NCBI GenBank assembly: GCA_003141895.1
Contig: PLNT01000016.1
Coordinates: 62,001-126,000, forward strand
From: Bacteroidales bacterium
GTDB lineage: Bacteria; Bacteroidota; Bacteroidia; Bacteroidales; VadinHA17
Length of the DNA: 64,000 nucleotides
Reading direction: 5' to 3'
This document shows, in pieces, positions 54,975-63,914 of this stretch; the first letter of the stretch is position 1; each line of letters starts with the position of its first letter. The notes below the pieces were generated by a model that saw only the letters and a list, made by a program, of their open reading frames with translations, had not been told where the DNA came from and made no database searches. A program made the position numbers and the translations under genes.

Positions 54975-55574
54975 ATGGAACACTCTTTCTTTGATTCTAC
55001 CTTGTTCAGTTACATTTTGATGCCCATCCTGATATTCCTTGCAAGGATATGCGATGTATCTATAGGTACGATGCGAATAATCTTTGTTTCGAAAGGGAAA
55101 AGGAACATTGCTCCAATTCTCGGTTTTTTTGAAGTTTTGATATGGATAACTGCAATAAGCAAAATAATGGAAAACCTCGATCATTATATCAATTTTATTG
55201 CTTACGCAGCGGGTTTTGCAACCGGGAATTTTGTAGGAATGATTATTGAAGAAAAACTTGCAATGGGTATCCTTATGGTTAGAGTCTTTGCGTATGAAAA
55301 AGGAAATGAGATGGTACAAAATCTGAATGAACAGGGTTTCGGAGCAACAGTTGTCGAAGCTCACGGTGCCAGGGAAAAAATTGATCTTATTTATTCTATC
55401 GTTAAGAGAAATGAACTCTCTCATGTTTTGAGTATAATTACCAACCTGAATCCAAAGGCATTTTATACCATCGAGGATGTAAAATCTGTAAATGAAGGCA
55501 TTTTCACGCCGAAAAAACCAAATAGCATTTTCCCTTTCAGCTATGTACTAAGAAATTGGAGAGGGGGAAAATGA
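54975..55574 (+). CDS. UPF0316 membrane protein (DUF5698 plus DUF2179)
   Basis: 199 residues. Three membrane helices in the first 100 residues contain the signature ARICDVSIGTMRIIFVSKGKR, followed by GFFEVLIWITAISKIMEN and GFATGNFVGMIIEEKLAMG. The C-terminal soluble domain (about 110-180) is DUF2179-like, VFAYEKGNEMVQNLNEQGFG and AHGAREKIDLIYSIVKRNEL. The family function is unknown, with suggestions of small-molecule sensing. A long minus-strand open frame over the same bases is a shadow. Monocistronic. Confidence 0.88.
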   Translation: MEHSFFDSTLFSYILMPILIFLARICDVSIGTMRIIFVSKGKRNIAPILGFFEVLIWITAISKIMENLDHYINFIAYAAGFATGNFVGMIIEEKLAMGILMVRVFAYEKGNEMVQNLNEQGFGATVVEAHGAREKIDLIYSIVKRNELSHVLSIITNLNPKAFYTIEDVKSVNEGIFTPKKPNSIFPFSYVLRNWRGGK

Positions 55575-55625
55575 GGGTAAGGATAAGGTTAAGGTTAAGA
55601 AAACTCAGCCTCAACCTCAACCTAA
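55575..55625. repeat. GGTTAAG / CTCAACC inverted tandem words
   Basis: GGGTAAGGATAAGGTTAAGG, extended by TTAAG, is followed by CCTCAACCTCAACCTAA: several units of one word on one side and of a near complement on the other, able to form a long imperfect hairpin right after the stop codon. Confidence 0.65.
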
Positions 55626-55650
55626 GATTGTTAAATAATAAACATAACTT

Positions 55651-56748
55651 ATGATATACGTAAAACGTATTTTTATGATTGCTGGAGGAGCCGTCCTACT
55701 TCTTTTGTTTGCTCTGATTGTTATTATTCTGGTCAATAGCCCTGGTAAACCGAGTCCGTTTCTAGATAAGGAAGGAAATAAAGTACCCACCAGCATTGCA
55801 GTTACAGAAACTGTAAACATTAATGGCCTGAACCAGAGAATGATAATTCGAGGGAGAGATACCACAAAACCTGTTTTGCTTTATCTCCATGGCGGACCCG
55901 GCGATCCGGAATTTCCTTTTGTTCATTACTTTAATCCCGGTATTGAGGATATGTTTGTGGTTTGTTACTGGGATCAGCGTGGAGCCGGATTGTCATATTC
56001 AAAAGATATTCCTCCTGAGACAATGACCCTTTCTCAATTTGTTGATGATGCAGGCAAAGTTTCAGAATACCTGATTAATAAATTTAACCGCGAAAAAATA
56101 TATCTTCTAGGACATTCATGGGGAACAATGCTTGGTTCATTTTCTGCAAATAAATACCCTGATTATTATTATGCTTTCATTTCTGTCGGTCAGGTAGCTG
56201 ACCAGAAACATTCTGAAAAGATTTCGTACGATTTTGTTCTTTCGAGGGCAAGGGAATTAAAAGACAGGAAGGCTGTGAGAGAGCTTGTAAAAATTGGGTC
56301 ACCCCCATACGCCGATCCGGAAGAGGCTCTGAAAAAAATGATCGTGGAAAGAAAATATGTAATCAGATACGGAGGTGCGGTTAAAAAAGGTAATTTCTAC
56401 CCGGATGCAATAAAACCACTGATTTTTTGCAGGGAATATAGCCTTACTGATAAATTCAATTATCTGAAAGGTATGAGGTTCACAAAAAAATATTTATGGG
56501 ATGTCATTATGAAAACCAATCTTTTTAATACAATACCTTCTCAGGAAATCCCAATATATATTTTACAGGGTTCCTTTGATTATGAAACTTCTTTTGTTAT
56601 TTCGAAAGCTTACTTTGACAGCCTGCAGGCTCCGGTAAAAAAGTTTTATACCTTTGAGAATTCAGCCCACTCTCCGATTTTTGAAGAACCTGATAAGTTT
56701 AACAGGATATTAAATGAAATTCTTTCCGAACAAAGAGATAGAAAGTAA
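55651..56748 (+). CDS. Alpha/beta hydrolase, proline-iminopeptidase-like
   Basis: 365 residues. An N-terminal membrane anchor is at about 8-26 (AGGAVLLLLFALIVIILV). The oxyanion-hole segment is LYLHGGPGDPEFPF, the nucleophile elbow LGHSWGTMLGSF with Ser156, the acid in LQGSFDYET and the His in ENSAHSPIFEEPDKF. Close relatives cleave N-terminal proline or act as esterases; the exact substrate is not readable. The membrane anchor suggests a periplasmic location. A multi-pass membrane protein gene follows, with its own -7 box. Confidence 0.87.
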   Translation: MIYVKRIFMIAGGAVLLLLFALIVIILVNSPGKPSPFLDKEGNKVPTSIAVTETVNINGLNQRMIIRGRDTTKPVLLYLHGGPGDPEFPFVHYFNPGIEDMFVVCYWDQRGAGLSYSKDIPPETMTLSQFVDDAGKVSEYLINKFNREKIYLLGHSWGTMLGSFSANKYPDYYYAFISVGQVADQKHSEKISYDFVLSRARELKDRKAVRELVKIGSPPYADPEEALKKMIVERKYVIRYGGAVKKGNFYPDAIKPLIFCREYSLTDKFNYLKGMRFTKKYLWDVIMKTNLFNTIPSQEIPIYILQGSFDYETSFVISKAYFDSLQAPVKKFYTFENSAHSPIFEEPDKFNRILNEILSEQRDRK

Positions 56749-56755
56749 TATTACC

Positions 56756-56763
56756 TAAATTTG
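56756..56763 (+). promoter_or_regulatory. Putative -7 box (TAAATTTG)
   Basis: An exact TAnnTTTG match 22 bases before the ATG at 56786, just after the hydrolase stop codon. No clear -33 TTTG. Confidence 0.45.
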
Positions 56764-56785
56764 CGAACAGTAAAATTCTAATTTC

Positions 56786-57718
56786 ATGAACCAGTTCGAC
56801 AACCATCCGTTATACAGAAAACATACCATTGATAGCGCATTTAGCTCTTTATGGGAATTTTATAAAAAGAAATTCGTTTCATTATTCATAATGTCACTTG
56901 TCGTTTCCCTTGGCACTCAATATGCTTCTTCGCTTGTAAATATGAAAGAGTTATCAACAATCACTGATCCTATGTTAATGCTCGAAAAGATGAAAGGATT
57001 ATTGGTCCCTATTGTTGTTGTTTCACTTATCAGTCTTCTCTCAACAACTATTCTTCAGTACTATATAATTTTTAACCCTGTAAACAGTGAGAACTCAATC
57101 CTTAAATCGGTAGTCAGATCCCTTAAATATTTTATTCCATATCTTATTATAATGATCTTGCTTGCTTTTGCAGGAACAATTGCAATAGTTTTGGGAATAT
57201 TTGTACTTATTATCGGTGCCTTTTTTGCAATGTTGTATGTAGTAACAGTCTATCTGTTTATTTTGCCAGTAATGATGGCTGAAGAGACAAATATCGGGGC
57301 TACTATTTCGCGTACTATTTCTCTCACAAACAAGAACTTCTGGTCAAATATTGGCTGGGTATCCGTTTTTATTATAATAATGCTCGTTATTTCTGTAGTA
57401 TTATCAGGATTAATACTGCTTCCATTTAGCGGAAGTTTTATTAAGACCATTGTTCATCCTGAAGATGCATCAACATTAATTGACGTTACAAATAAACCAG
57501 CGTTCATAATCCTTTCAGCAATAGCGGGTGCACTTACTATTCCTGTAATGCCGATTTTCGCATGTGTTCTTTATTTTAACGGGAAGGCAGGAGAGGAACA
57601 ACATGTTCAAGCGCCTTTAACTTATAATCCGGAGGACTATAAGGTGCGTGTTGAAGATCTTTATGCCAAGCCATATTCAGATGATCATCCTGAAAATCCT
57701 GACAAGAAGGAAAAATAG
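56786..57718 (+). CDS. Multi-pass membrane protein of unknown function
   Basis: 310 residues with about six membrane segments (about 35-55, 75-95, 115-150, 150-170, 200-220, 245-270). The amphipathic start (TIDSAFSSLWEFYKKKFVSLF) and the segment MAEETNIGATISRTISLTNKNFWSNIGW resemble the DUF7544/glycerophosphoryl-phosphodiesterase-membrane-domain type of membrane proteins. The last 40 residues are acidic and cytoplasmic. Function unknown. Confidence 0.7.
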   Translation: MNQFDNHPLYRKHTIDSAFSSLWEFYKKKFVSLFIMSLVVSLGTQYASSLVNMKELSTITDPMLMLEKMKGLLVPIVVVSLISLLSTTILQYYIIFNPVNSENSILKSVVRSLKYFIPYLIIMILLAFAGTIAIVLGIFVLIIGAFFAMLYVVTVYLFILPVMMAEETNIGATISRTISLTNKNFWSNIGWVSVFIIIMLVISVVLSGLILLPFSGSFIKTIVHPEDASTLIDVTNKPAFIILSAIAGALTIPVMPIFACVLYFNGKAGEEQHVQAPLTYNPEDYKVRVEDLYAKPYSDDHPENPDKKEK

Positions 57719-57776
57719 TCTTGCGGTCTTGCGGTCCTGCAGCCTTTGGTCTTAAAGTTGCAGGTTTATGAAAAAA

Positions 57777-58571
57777 TCATATATCATTTTCCCCTTTCAC
57801 ATATCCGAAATTAGCGAGTATCCCACCGTCAACATAGAGGATATGCCCGTTTACAAAATTGCTGGCCTTTGAAGCCAGGAAAAGTGCTGCATTTGCCACA
57901 TCTTCGGGTTCACCCCACCGACCTGCCGGCGTACGGGTCATAACAAGATCATTAAAAGGATTTCCTTTTTCGCGCAACGGTGAAGTCAGAGAAGTAGCAA
58001 TATAACCCGGACCAATCCCATTAATCTGAATATTATATTTCGCCCATTCACAAGTCATGTTTTGAGTTAGTAGTTTTAGCCCCCCTTTCGCTGCAGCATA
58101 TGCTGATACTGTATTCCTTCCGTACACACTCATCATTGAACACATGTTAATGATCTTACCGCTTCTCTTTTTTATCATTTTAGGCACTACCCGCTTTGAA
58201 ATAATCAATGGAGCCAGGAGATTTACATCAATAATCTGCCTGTAGTCTGTTAATGGCATATCAAGTATCGGAGTTCTCTTAATTATTCCGGCATTATTTA
58301 CCAGAATGTCAACATTACCAACGTTTTTTTCTATAAGTGTAATTCCATTATCTACCTCATCCTCATCAGTAACATTGAATTTGGAAGTAAAGACGCCAAG
58401 ACCTTCTTTTTTGAAAATATCTTTGCAACTTTCAAGTTTTGTATCATTATGCCCATTAACACAAACCTTAGCACCAGCCTTTGCAAGTAATAGTCCTATG
58501 GCAAGACCAATTCCCTGTGTGCCACCGGTTACCAGGGCAACTTTTCCGGATAAGTCAAATAAATCTTTCAT
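57777..58571 (-). CDS. kduD: 2-dehydro-3-deoxy-D-gluconate / gluconate 5-dehydrogenase (SDR)
   Basis: 264 residues of the short-chain dehydrogenase fold: TGGTQGIGLAIG (cofactor loop), NNAGI, MCSMMSVYG with the catalytic Ser, and YAAAK (Tyr and Lys), then IGPGYIATSL. The closest plan is KduD or gluconate 5-dehydrogenase. Because kduI lies immediately upstream on the same strand, I infer KduD: reduction of 3-deoxy-D-glycero-2,5-hexodiulosonate to 2-keto-3-deoxygluconate with NAD(P)H. Cytoplasmic, as part of uronate breakdown. Confidence 0.88.
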   Translation of the reverse strand: MKDLFDLSGKVALVTGGTQGIGLAIGLLLAKAGAKVCVNGHNDTKLESCKDIFKKEGLGVFTSKFNVTDEDEVDNGITLIEKNVGNVDILVNNAGIIKRTPILDMPLTDYRQIIDVNLLAPLIISKRVVPKMIKKRSGKIINMCSMMSVYGRNTVSAYAAAKGGLKLLTQNMTCEWAKYNIQINGIGPGYIATSLTSPLREKGNPFNDLVMTRTPAGRWGEPEDVANAALFLASKASNFVNGHILYVDGGILANFGYVKGENDI

Positions 58572-58605
58572 AAAATTTTTGTTTTTTGCATTTTATTTTC
58601 CCCCC

Positions 58606-58674
58606 TCAGATCTCGCAGATTAACGCAGATTTAAATTTTTTTTGCACTGAGCTCTGTGCTCTGTGCCCTGTGCA
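58606..58674. repeat. CGCAGAT and CTGTGC tandem words
   Basis: CAGATCTCGCAGATTAACGC then AGATTT is the reverse complement of the ATCTGCG word at 46779-46804. It is followed by TGCACTGAGCTCTGTGCTCT and GTGCCCTGTGCA, with a hairpin TGCAC...GTGCA. Confidence 0.7.
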
Positions 58675-58700
58675 TTTTTTAGCTCCTTTTGACATTTGAC

Positions 58701-59537
58701 TTATTTCAAAGTATCAGCTTGACGAATATCCATATCCCCGTAATCAAGATTCTCCCCGGCCATCCCCCAAACAAATGTATAATTGGATGTTCCTGCGGCA
58801 CTATGTATACTCCATGAAGGTGAAAGTACTGCCTGCTCGTTCTTCATCCAGATGTGTCTGGTTTCATCAGGGTCACCCATAAAATGACAGATAGATTGTT
58901 TCTCCGGCACTTCAAAGTAAAAATAAGCTTCCATACGCCGGTTATGAGTATGAACCGGCATGGTATTCCAGACACTTCCAGTCTTGAGCTCTGTCATTCC
59001 CATTTGCAGCTGACATGTCTTGATAACAGTATTTACCAGAAGCTTATTAATGGTCCTGTGATTAGATGCTTCCATAGTTCCCAGTTCAACAACCTCTGCT
59101 TCTGACCTTGTTACTTTACGTGAAGCATATTCATGGTGTGCAGGTGCTGAATTAATATAAAGTTTCGCAGGATTGCTTTTGTCAGCAGAGCTGAATATCA
59201 CATTCCTTGTTCCTTTCCCAAGGTATAAGGCTTCTTTGAATGCTAATTTATAAAGGGCACCATCAGTCTCAATCAAAGCCTCGCCACCTGCATTAATAAT
59301 CCCCATTTCGCGCCGTTCCAGAAAATTTTCGGATTTAAGTTCTTCTGCACTCTCAAGAAATAACTTCTTTTTGACCGGCATGGCACCACCGACAATATAT
59401 CTGTCGTATAAAGAATATACCAGAGATATATCATCAGGTATAAATATGTTTTCGATGAGAAATTCTTTTCTAAGTCTTGAAGTGTCCCAGGTCTTGACAT
59501 CCTCAGGGTGAGCAGCATATCTAAGTTCAATTTTCAT
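58701..59537 (-). CDS. kduI: 5-dehydro-4-deoxy-D-glucuronate isomerase
   Basis: 278 residues with the cupin core of Kdu[21 protein letters not shown] at the start, [22 protein letters not shown], and the metal-binding stretch [19 protein letters not shown] with the histidines and Glu, then [20 protein letters not shown] and [21 protein letters not shown]. It converts 5-keto-4-deoxyuronate, released from unsaturated pectin fragments, to 3-deoxy-hexodiulosonate, the substrate of KduD downstream. Cytoplasmic. Full length. Confidence 0.95.
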   Translation of the reverse strand: MKIELRYAAHPEDVKTWDTSRLRKEFLIENIFIPDDISLVYSLYDRYIVGGAMPVKKKLFLESAEELKSENFLERREMGIINAGGEALIETDGALYKLAFKEALYLGKGTRNVIFSSADKSNPAKLYINSAPAHHEYASRKVTRSEAEVVELGTMEASNHRTINKLLVNTVIKTCQLQMGMTELKTGSVWNTMPVHTHNRRMEAYFYFEVPEKQSICHFMGDPDETRHIWMKNEQAVLSPSWSIHSAAGTSNYTFVWGMAGENLDYGDMDIRQADTLK

Positions 59538-59621
59538 AATAATATCCTGATTAAATAAATCTAATTAAATAAACGGCGTCGGGAATCGGCTACCTGAATC
59601 CTGTTGCCTGAAGCCTGAAGC

Positions 59622-60821
59622 CTATTTTTTGAATAAAGCAATAAGAACATCCTGATTTATTTTACATTTTTCAAATTTCACATTATCTGCCAGTTCCATA
59701 AATGTTGCTTTTGCCTCATCAACTGATGGTTTAGGTCCTTTCCCCGACCAGTAATCGACCACTTTCTGATATCCCGCTGGCTTTGTTATTGTCATTAAAC
59801 TGCTTTCTGAGCCTATTTTTTTGATCGTCCACCATGACCAGCCTATATTATTTGTCTCAAATAAATTCACAGCACCTTTAAACCACTCATTGTTATTTTC
59901 GCCCGATTCTCCCATCCAAATCGGTATATTGTATTTCTCTCTTAAATCCAAATATTTCTGAATAGTCTCAACAGTAGTCGGGTTCCAGTATTTATGAAAG
60001 CTGTATGCCATGTTTTTATCCCAAGGAGGAGTCAGACCGGTATAATCATTAGCAAACTGATTACCTTCAATGAAAATAATGTGATTCTTATCAATACTCC
60101 GGATCCCCGCAGTTATTTCGGAAAAAAGTTTCTTTAGAAGCTCATTACCTTCAAGCTTATAGTTGGTTTCATTAATAAGATCATAACCACCGATCCATTC
60201 TTCATTCTTATATCTTTCCGCCAGTTTTTTCCAGAGTTCAACCGTTTTTTTCTGATTTGCCTCACTTTGCCAGAGTCTGGGCTTAAGGGTATCAATATCA
60301 GCAATTGGCCGGTCGTTACCCTGCCCCCCGGGTGTTGCGTGTAGATCGAGAATCAGGTATATTTTATTTTTCCTGCACCACGAAAGCAGGTTATCGGTCA
60401 GCTTAAAACCGGTTTCCAGCCAGGTATTCTGACCTTTTACAGGCTCATTCTCAACTGGAAGCGTGAAAAGATTATAATGCAGGGGAAGCCTGATAGAATT
60501 AAATCCCCAGCTCTTGAGGGCATCAATATCTTTTTCAGTTATCATATTATTCAGAAATCGGGTATAGAATTCATCACAATTTTTCCTCCCGACCAATTCA
60601 GTGATCTTTGCTTTTATTTCAGTCTGGGTACCAGCTGCTTCAGAAAGCTGAAACATATAAGGTTCCTGTAACATCCAACCGCCAAGGCCTATACCACGGA
60701 GTAAAACATTTTCACCTTTCCCGTTTACAATCTTTTTTCCATCTGCTTTCAGGAAACCTTGTCCCTGGGCCACTGAGACTAAGATTAAAAATGTAATAAC
60801 TACCAATAAGTGTTTTTTCAT
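59622..60821 (-). CDS. Glycoside hydrolase family 5 enzyme
   Basis: 399 residues. A signal peptide (MKKHLLVVITFLILVSVAQG) is followed by a GH5 barrel: VNGKGENVLLRGIGLGGWM, WGFNSIRLPLHYN, LDLHATPGGQ, the acid/base in YDLINETN, SFHKYWNP and the nucleophile in IWMGESGENNNEW. Exported, probably periplasmic. GH5 covers cellulases, mannanases, xylanases and beta-glucosidases; the subfamily is not clear. It is encoded beside the uronate genes, so the polymer may contain both glucose/mannose-type and uronic residues. Confidence 0.9.
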   Translation of the reverse strand: MKKHLLVVITFLILVSVAQGQGFLKADGKKIVNGKGENVLLRGIGLGGWMLQEPYMFQLSEAAGTQTEIKAKITELVGRKNCDEFYTRFLNNMITEKDIDALKSWGFNSIRLPLHYNLFTLPVENEPVKGQNTWLETGFKLTDNLLSWCRKNKIYLILDLHATPGGQGNDRPIADIDTLKPRLWQSEANQKKTVELWKKLAERYKNEEWIGGYDLINETNYKLEGNELLKKLFSEITAGIRSIDKNHIIFIEGNQFANDYTGLTPPWDKNMAYSFHKYWNPTTVETIQKYLDLREKYNIPIWMGESGENNNEWFKGAVNLFETNNIGWSWWTIKKIGSESSLMTITKPAGYQKVVDYWSGKGPKPSVDEAKATFMELADNVKFEKCKINQDVLIALFKK

Positions 60822-60862
60822 CGTCTTAATATATTAAATCATGATTTTTTTCTTCATTTTTC

Positions 60863-61029
60863 TAACCGCAAAGGTCGCACCCCCCAACCACCCAAGGGGG
60901 GGCATTATGTTTTGTAACCTAATGAAATTCTTTTAAAGAACAGTTTTAGTCCCCCTTTAGGGGGACATCCCGATAGCTATCGGGAGCGCAGCGGCAGGGG
61001 GTGCGCCAACTTTGCGTACTTTGCGGTTA
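60863..61029. repeat. Composite inverted-repeat element with TAACCGCAAAG arms
   Basis: Outer arms TAACCGCAAAG (60863-60873) and CTTTGCGGTTA (61019-61029) are perfect. Next inside are CGCACCCCC and GGGGGTGCG, then TCCCCCTTTAGGGGGA and the perfect palindrome CCCGATAGCTATCGGG (60969-60984). It fills most of the gap between the GH5 and GH88/105 genes. Confidence 0.82.
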
Positions 61030-61044
61030 ATGGATTTCGTCTTT

Positions 61045-62202
61045 TTATCTTTCTTTCAGAATTCCTTTTTCAATCAATCTTGAAATCTCGGTTCCCGCCA
61101 GCAGAAATCCTCCAACACCATAAACTTCAGTCATTTCTCTAGTAACTTTCTTCGGATCGGAACCAATTGGTTGAATATATCCCACTTTACCATCAGGCCA
61201 AACAGATGTAACCATTGATTTCCAACCCTTAACTATTGCCGGAAGATATGCCGCCTTGTCGAGATATCCATTATTCACGCCCCAGGCCATACCATAAACA
61301 AAAAAAGCAGTTGCACTCATTTCAGGGCTCGGGTAACTTGAAGGATCAAGAAGGCTGGCGTGCCAGAATCCATCAGAAGACTGCAATGAGAGAAGCCTTG
61401 CTGCCATTCTTTTATATATTTTTACGAAATAATCTTTATGCTTATAGTTCGCCGGAAGTTCTCTAATTATTATCGGCAACCCGGCAAATGCCCATCCATT
61501 CCCCCGTCCCCAGAATACCTTTGCCCCATTTGCTTCTTTTTTCGTGAAATAATTGGAATCCCTGAAATAGAGGTCTTCATCCTTATCATACAGATAATCA
61601 TTAGTGGCATTATATTCTTTGTACATAAAGTCGAGGTATTTTTTTTGTCCGGTTACATTTGCCATTTTTGCCCATACAGTGGGCCCCATGAAAAGGGCAT
61701 CGCACCATGACCAACGGGAAGTTGACCAGTAAGTGTCAGTGTCTACAAATTTTAGGCCGTCTGTAGCCGGATTCGCAATAATACTGTCAAAATATGATTG
61801 CATTGGTTTGATCATACTATCTTCCTTATATTTACGATACAGTTCAATATAAGTCTGACCTACGCAGTAATCATCAGCTATATATCTCCCGAGAGGATTA
61901 TCTCTCTTCATATGAGACCACCCTGTCTTCTCACAAAGTCCTTTCAACCATTCGAAATATGAATTATCACCTGCAATTCCTGCCCACTCAACCATACCGG
62001 AGTAAAGTGCTCCATTCGTCCAATCTGCAAGTTCATGTGTAAGGGGTGTTCTTATTTGCCAATCCGCAACAGCTTTCAAAATTGTTTTAACATCAGATTT
62101 ATTTAAATCGGATTTAAATGAGGAAGAATGCTCTTCCTGAGAATAAACAACAGTACAGCCTGTTAGCAGAATACAAACAATAATGAATTTGATGATTTTC
62201 AT
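61045..62202 (-). CDS. Unsaturated glucuronyl/rhamnogalacturonyl hydrolase (GH88/GH105)
   Basis: 385 residues. A lipobox (LLTGCTVV, Cys about 16) suggests surface or periplasmic anchoring. The alpha/alpha barrel has TNGALYSGMVEWAG, RWSWCDALFMGPTVWAKM with the likely catalytic Asp, WGRGNGWAFAGLPIIIREL and DGFWHASLLDPSSYPSPEMSATAFF. The family uses water addition to remove 4,5-unsaturated uronic residues from lyase-generated oligosaccharides, feeding KduI and KduD. The rhamnogalacturonyl (GH105, YteR-like) type fits best. It is upstream of GH5 on the minus strand and divergent from uxaC. Confidence 0.9.
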   Translation of the reverse strand: MKIIKFIIVCILLTGCTVVYSQEEHSSSFKSDLNKSDVKTILKAVADWQIRTPLTHELADWTNGALYSGMVEWAGIAGDNSYFEWLKGLCEKTGWSHMKRDNPLGRYIADDYCVGQTYIELYRKYKEDSMIKPMQSYFDSIIANPATDGLKFVDTDTYWSTSRWSWCDALFMGPTVWAKMANVTGQKKYLDFMYKEYNATNDYLYDKDEDLYFRDSNYFTKKEANGAKVFWGRGNGWAFAGLPIIIRELPANYKHKDYFVKIYKRMAARLLSLQSSDGFWHASLLDPSSYPSPEMSATAFFVYGMAWGVNNGYLDKAAYLPAIVKGWKSMVTSVWPDGKVGYIQPIGSDPKKVTREMTEVYGVGGFLLAGTEISRLIEKGILKER

Positions 62203-62251
62203 GGTTTCATTATTACGTTTAATGCGTTTTATTAGTACTCATTTTATATTC

Positions 62252-62405
62252 GGAGATTCCTCATTTCGCTGCGCTTCATTCGGCATGACAGTATGTTTAG
62301 GGTCATGGAAGGGTTAAAGTTGGCGATTTGCTGTGCAAATCGCCAACTCTAACCCTTCCTCCCACAAATACTCTATGTCATCCCGAGCGTCAGCGAGGGA
62401 TCTCC
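62252..62405. repeat. Composite nested inverted-repeat element before uxaC
   Basis: Outer arms GGAGATTCCTC (62252-62262) and GAGGGATCTCC (62395-62405) match at 10 of 11 positions and carry CATGACAGT / ATGTCATCCCGAG next to them. A 49-base hairpin sits in the middle. It fills about half of the 314-base gap between the divergent GH88/105 and uxaC genes. Confidence 0.75.
62309..62357. repeat. 49-base near-perfect hairpin
   Basis: AAGGGTTAAAGTTGGCGATT, extended by TGC (62309-62331), and GCAAATCGCCAACTCTAACC, extended by CTT (62335-62357), pair over 23 bp with one mismatch around a TGT loop. No T-run follows. It lies between two arms of a repeat element, not next to a stop codon. Confidence 0.8.
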
Positions 62406-62516
62406 ATCTAATAATCACAGAATTTTTCTTGATAAATCAATTTGTAATTCATAATTTCGTGATCGTTAACGAAGTATTTTCCAAATTTAGAAATTTTTAT
62501 AACTTCTTTCAAGGAT

Positions 62517-63914
62517 ATGAAGCCATTTATTCATGAGAATTTTCTTCTGAATAATAAAAAAGCAGAAAAATTATATCATAATTATGCTGAGAATCAACCT
62601 ATTGTTGATTTTCATTGCCACCTTTCGCCAGCTATGATAGCCAATGACTATCAATTTGAAAATCTAACCCAGGCCTGGCTTAAAGGTGATCATTACAAAT
62701 GGCGGGCAATGAGAATGAATGGTATCAATGAAATATATTGTACCGGAGAAGCACCTGACAAGATTAAATTTGAAAAATGGGCTGAAACTGTTCCGGCAAC
62801 AGCAGGTAATCCTCTTTATCACTGGACTCATCTTGAACTTGCCAGATATTTCAATATTACCAATCTGCTTTGTCCTTCCACCGCTGATGAAATTTATAAT
62901 CTAACTTCTATCCTGCTGCAGACTAAAGAATTCAGCATAAGGTCGCTGATCAGAAAAATGGATGTTGAGATCATCTGCACAACGGATGATCCAACCGATA
63001 CCCTTGAATATCATCAAAAACTTAAGACTTCGTTTGAAATAAGAATACTGCCCACCTTTCGTCCTGATAATATCATTAAAACCGACGATCCTGAAATTTT
63101 TGTTTCATACATAAGGAAACTTGAACAGGTATCTGGAACTGAAATTCAGGACTTCGATTCACTTGTTGAGGCAATCGATAAAAGGCATTTGTTCTTCGAT
63201 CAAATGGGTTGCAGACTTTCAGATCACGGACTTGATAGATTTTATTTTTCAGGATTTACATTTACCCAAATTGATACTATCTTCAGTAAACTGCTCGGAG
63301 GTGAAAATATTTCCGCTGACGAAACTGAAAAATACAAAACGGCGATATTGCTTGAAATCTGCAGATTGAATCATAAAAGAAACTGGACACAGCAATTTCA
63401 TATCGGTGCATTAAGAAACAATAATGCCCGGATGTTCAGGCAGATGGGCCCTGATACAGGATGGGATTCTATCGGATCAACACAGGATCCAAAAAAAATA
63501 TCTGATTTTCTTAGTTTGCTCGATAATGATGACACGCTTGCCAAAACCATTCTTTATAACCTTAATCCTGCTGATGATGCAATGATGATAACAATGGCGG
63601 GTAATTTTAATGATGGTTCATCTGCCGGTAAAGTTCAGTATGGTCCTGCTTGGTGGTTCCTCGATCAGAAAAATGGAATGGAAAAGCATTTCAAAGATGT
63701 CGCATCTCTTGGATTATTAAGAAGATTTGTCGGAATGGTCACTGATTCAAGGAGCTTCCTCTCCTACCCTCGCCATGAATATTTCAGGCGTATTCTTTGT
63801 AATTTTATTGGTGATGAAGTTGAAAAAGGGCTAATCCCGGATGATGAAGAACTGCTCAAAACATTAATTGAAGGTGTTTCATATAAAAATGCAAAGGAAT
63901 ATTTTGGATTCTAA
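62517..63914 (+). CDS. uxaC: Glucuronate isomerase
   Basis: 465 residues, full length. The amidohydrolase-type metal site starts with VDFHCHLSP (His33, His35). Other family stretches are HYKWRAMRMNGI, WTHLELARYF, CTTDDPTDTLEYH, HIGALRNNNARMFRQMGPDTGWDSIG, FNDGSSAGKVQYGPAWWFLDQ and FVGMVTDSRSFLSYPRHEYFRRILC. It isomerises glucuronate to fructuronate and galacturonate to tagaturonate, the entry to uronate use. It is divergent from the GH88/105-GH5-kduI-kduD group and completes the locus. AAGGA precedes the ATG almost without spacing. Confidence 0.97.
   Translation: MKPFIHENFLLNNKKAEKLYHNYAENQPIVDFHCHLSPAMIANDYQFENLTQAWLKGDHYKWRAMRMNGINEIYCTGEAPDKIKFEKWAETVPATAGNPLYHWTHLELARYFNITNLLCPSTADEIYNLTSILLQTKEFSIRSLIRKMDVEIICTTDDPTDTLEYHQKLKTSFEIRILPTFRPDNIIKTDDPEIFVSYIRKLEQVSGTEIQDFDSLVEAIDKRHLFFDQMGCRLSDHGLDRFYFSGFTFTQIDTIFSKLLGGENISADETEKYKTAILLEICRLNHKRNWTQQFHIGALRNNNARMFRQMGPDTGWDSIGSTQDPKKISDFLSLLDNDDTLAKTILYNLNPADDAMMITMAGNFNDGSSAGKVQYGPAWWFLDQKNGMEKHFKDVASLGLLRRFVGMVTDSRSFLSYPRHEYFRRILCNFIGDEVEKGLIPDDEELLKTLIEGVSYKNAKEYFGF

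Noticed and set aside
54828-55424. 198-codon minus-strand frame
   Set aside because: It lies almost wholly opposite the well-supported UPF0316 gene and its protein shows no domain or signal features.
57719-57776. Terminator hairpin CCTGCA...TGCAGG between convergent genes
   Set aside because: The stem is only about 6 bp with a long loop and no T-run. The sequence is better described as a tandem CTTGCGGT word.
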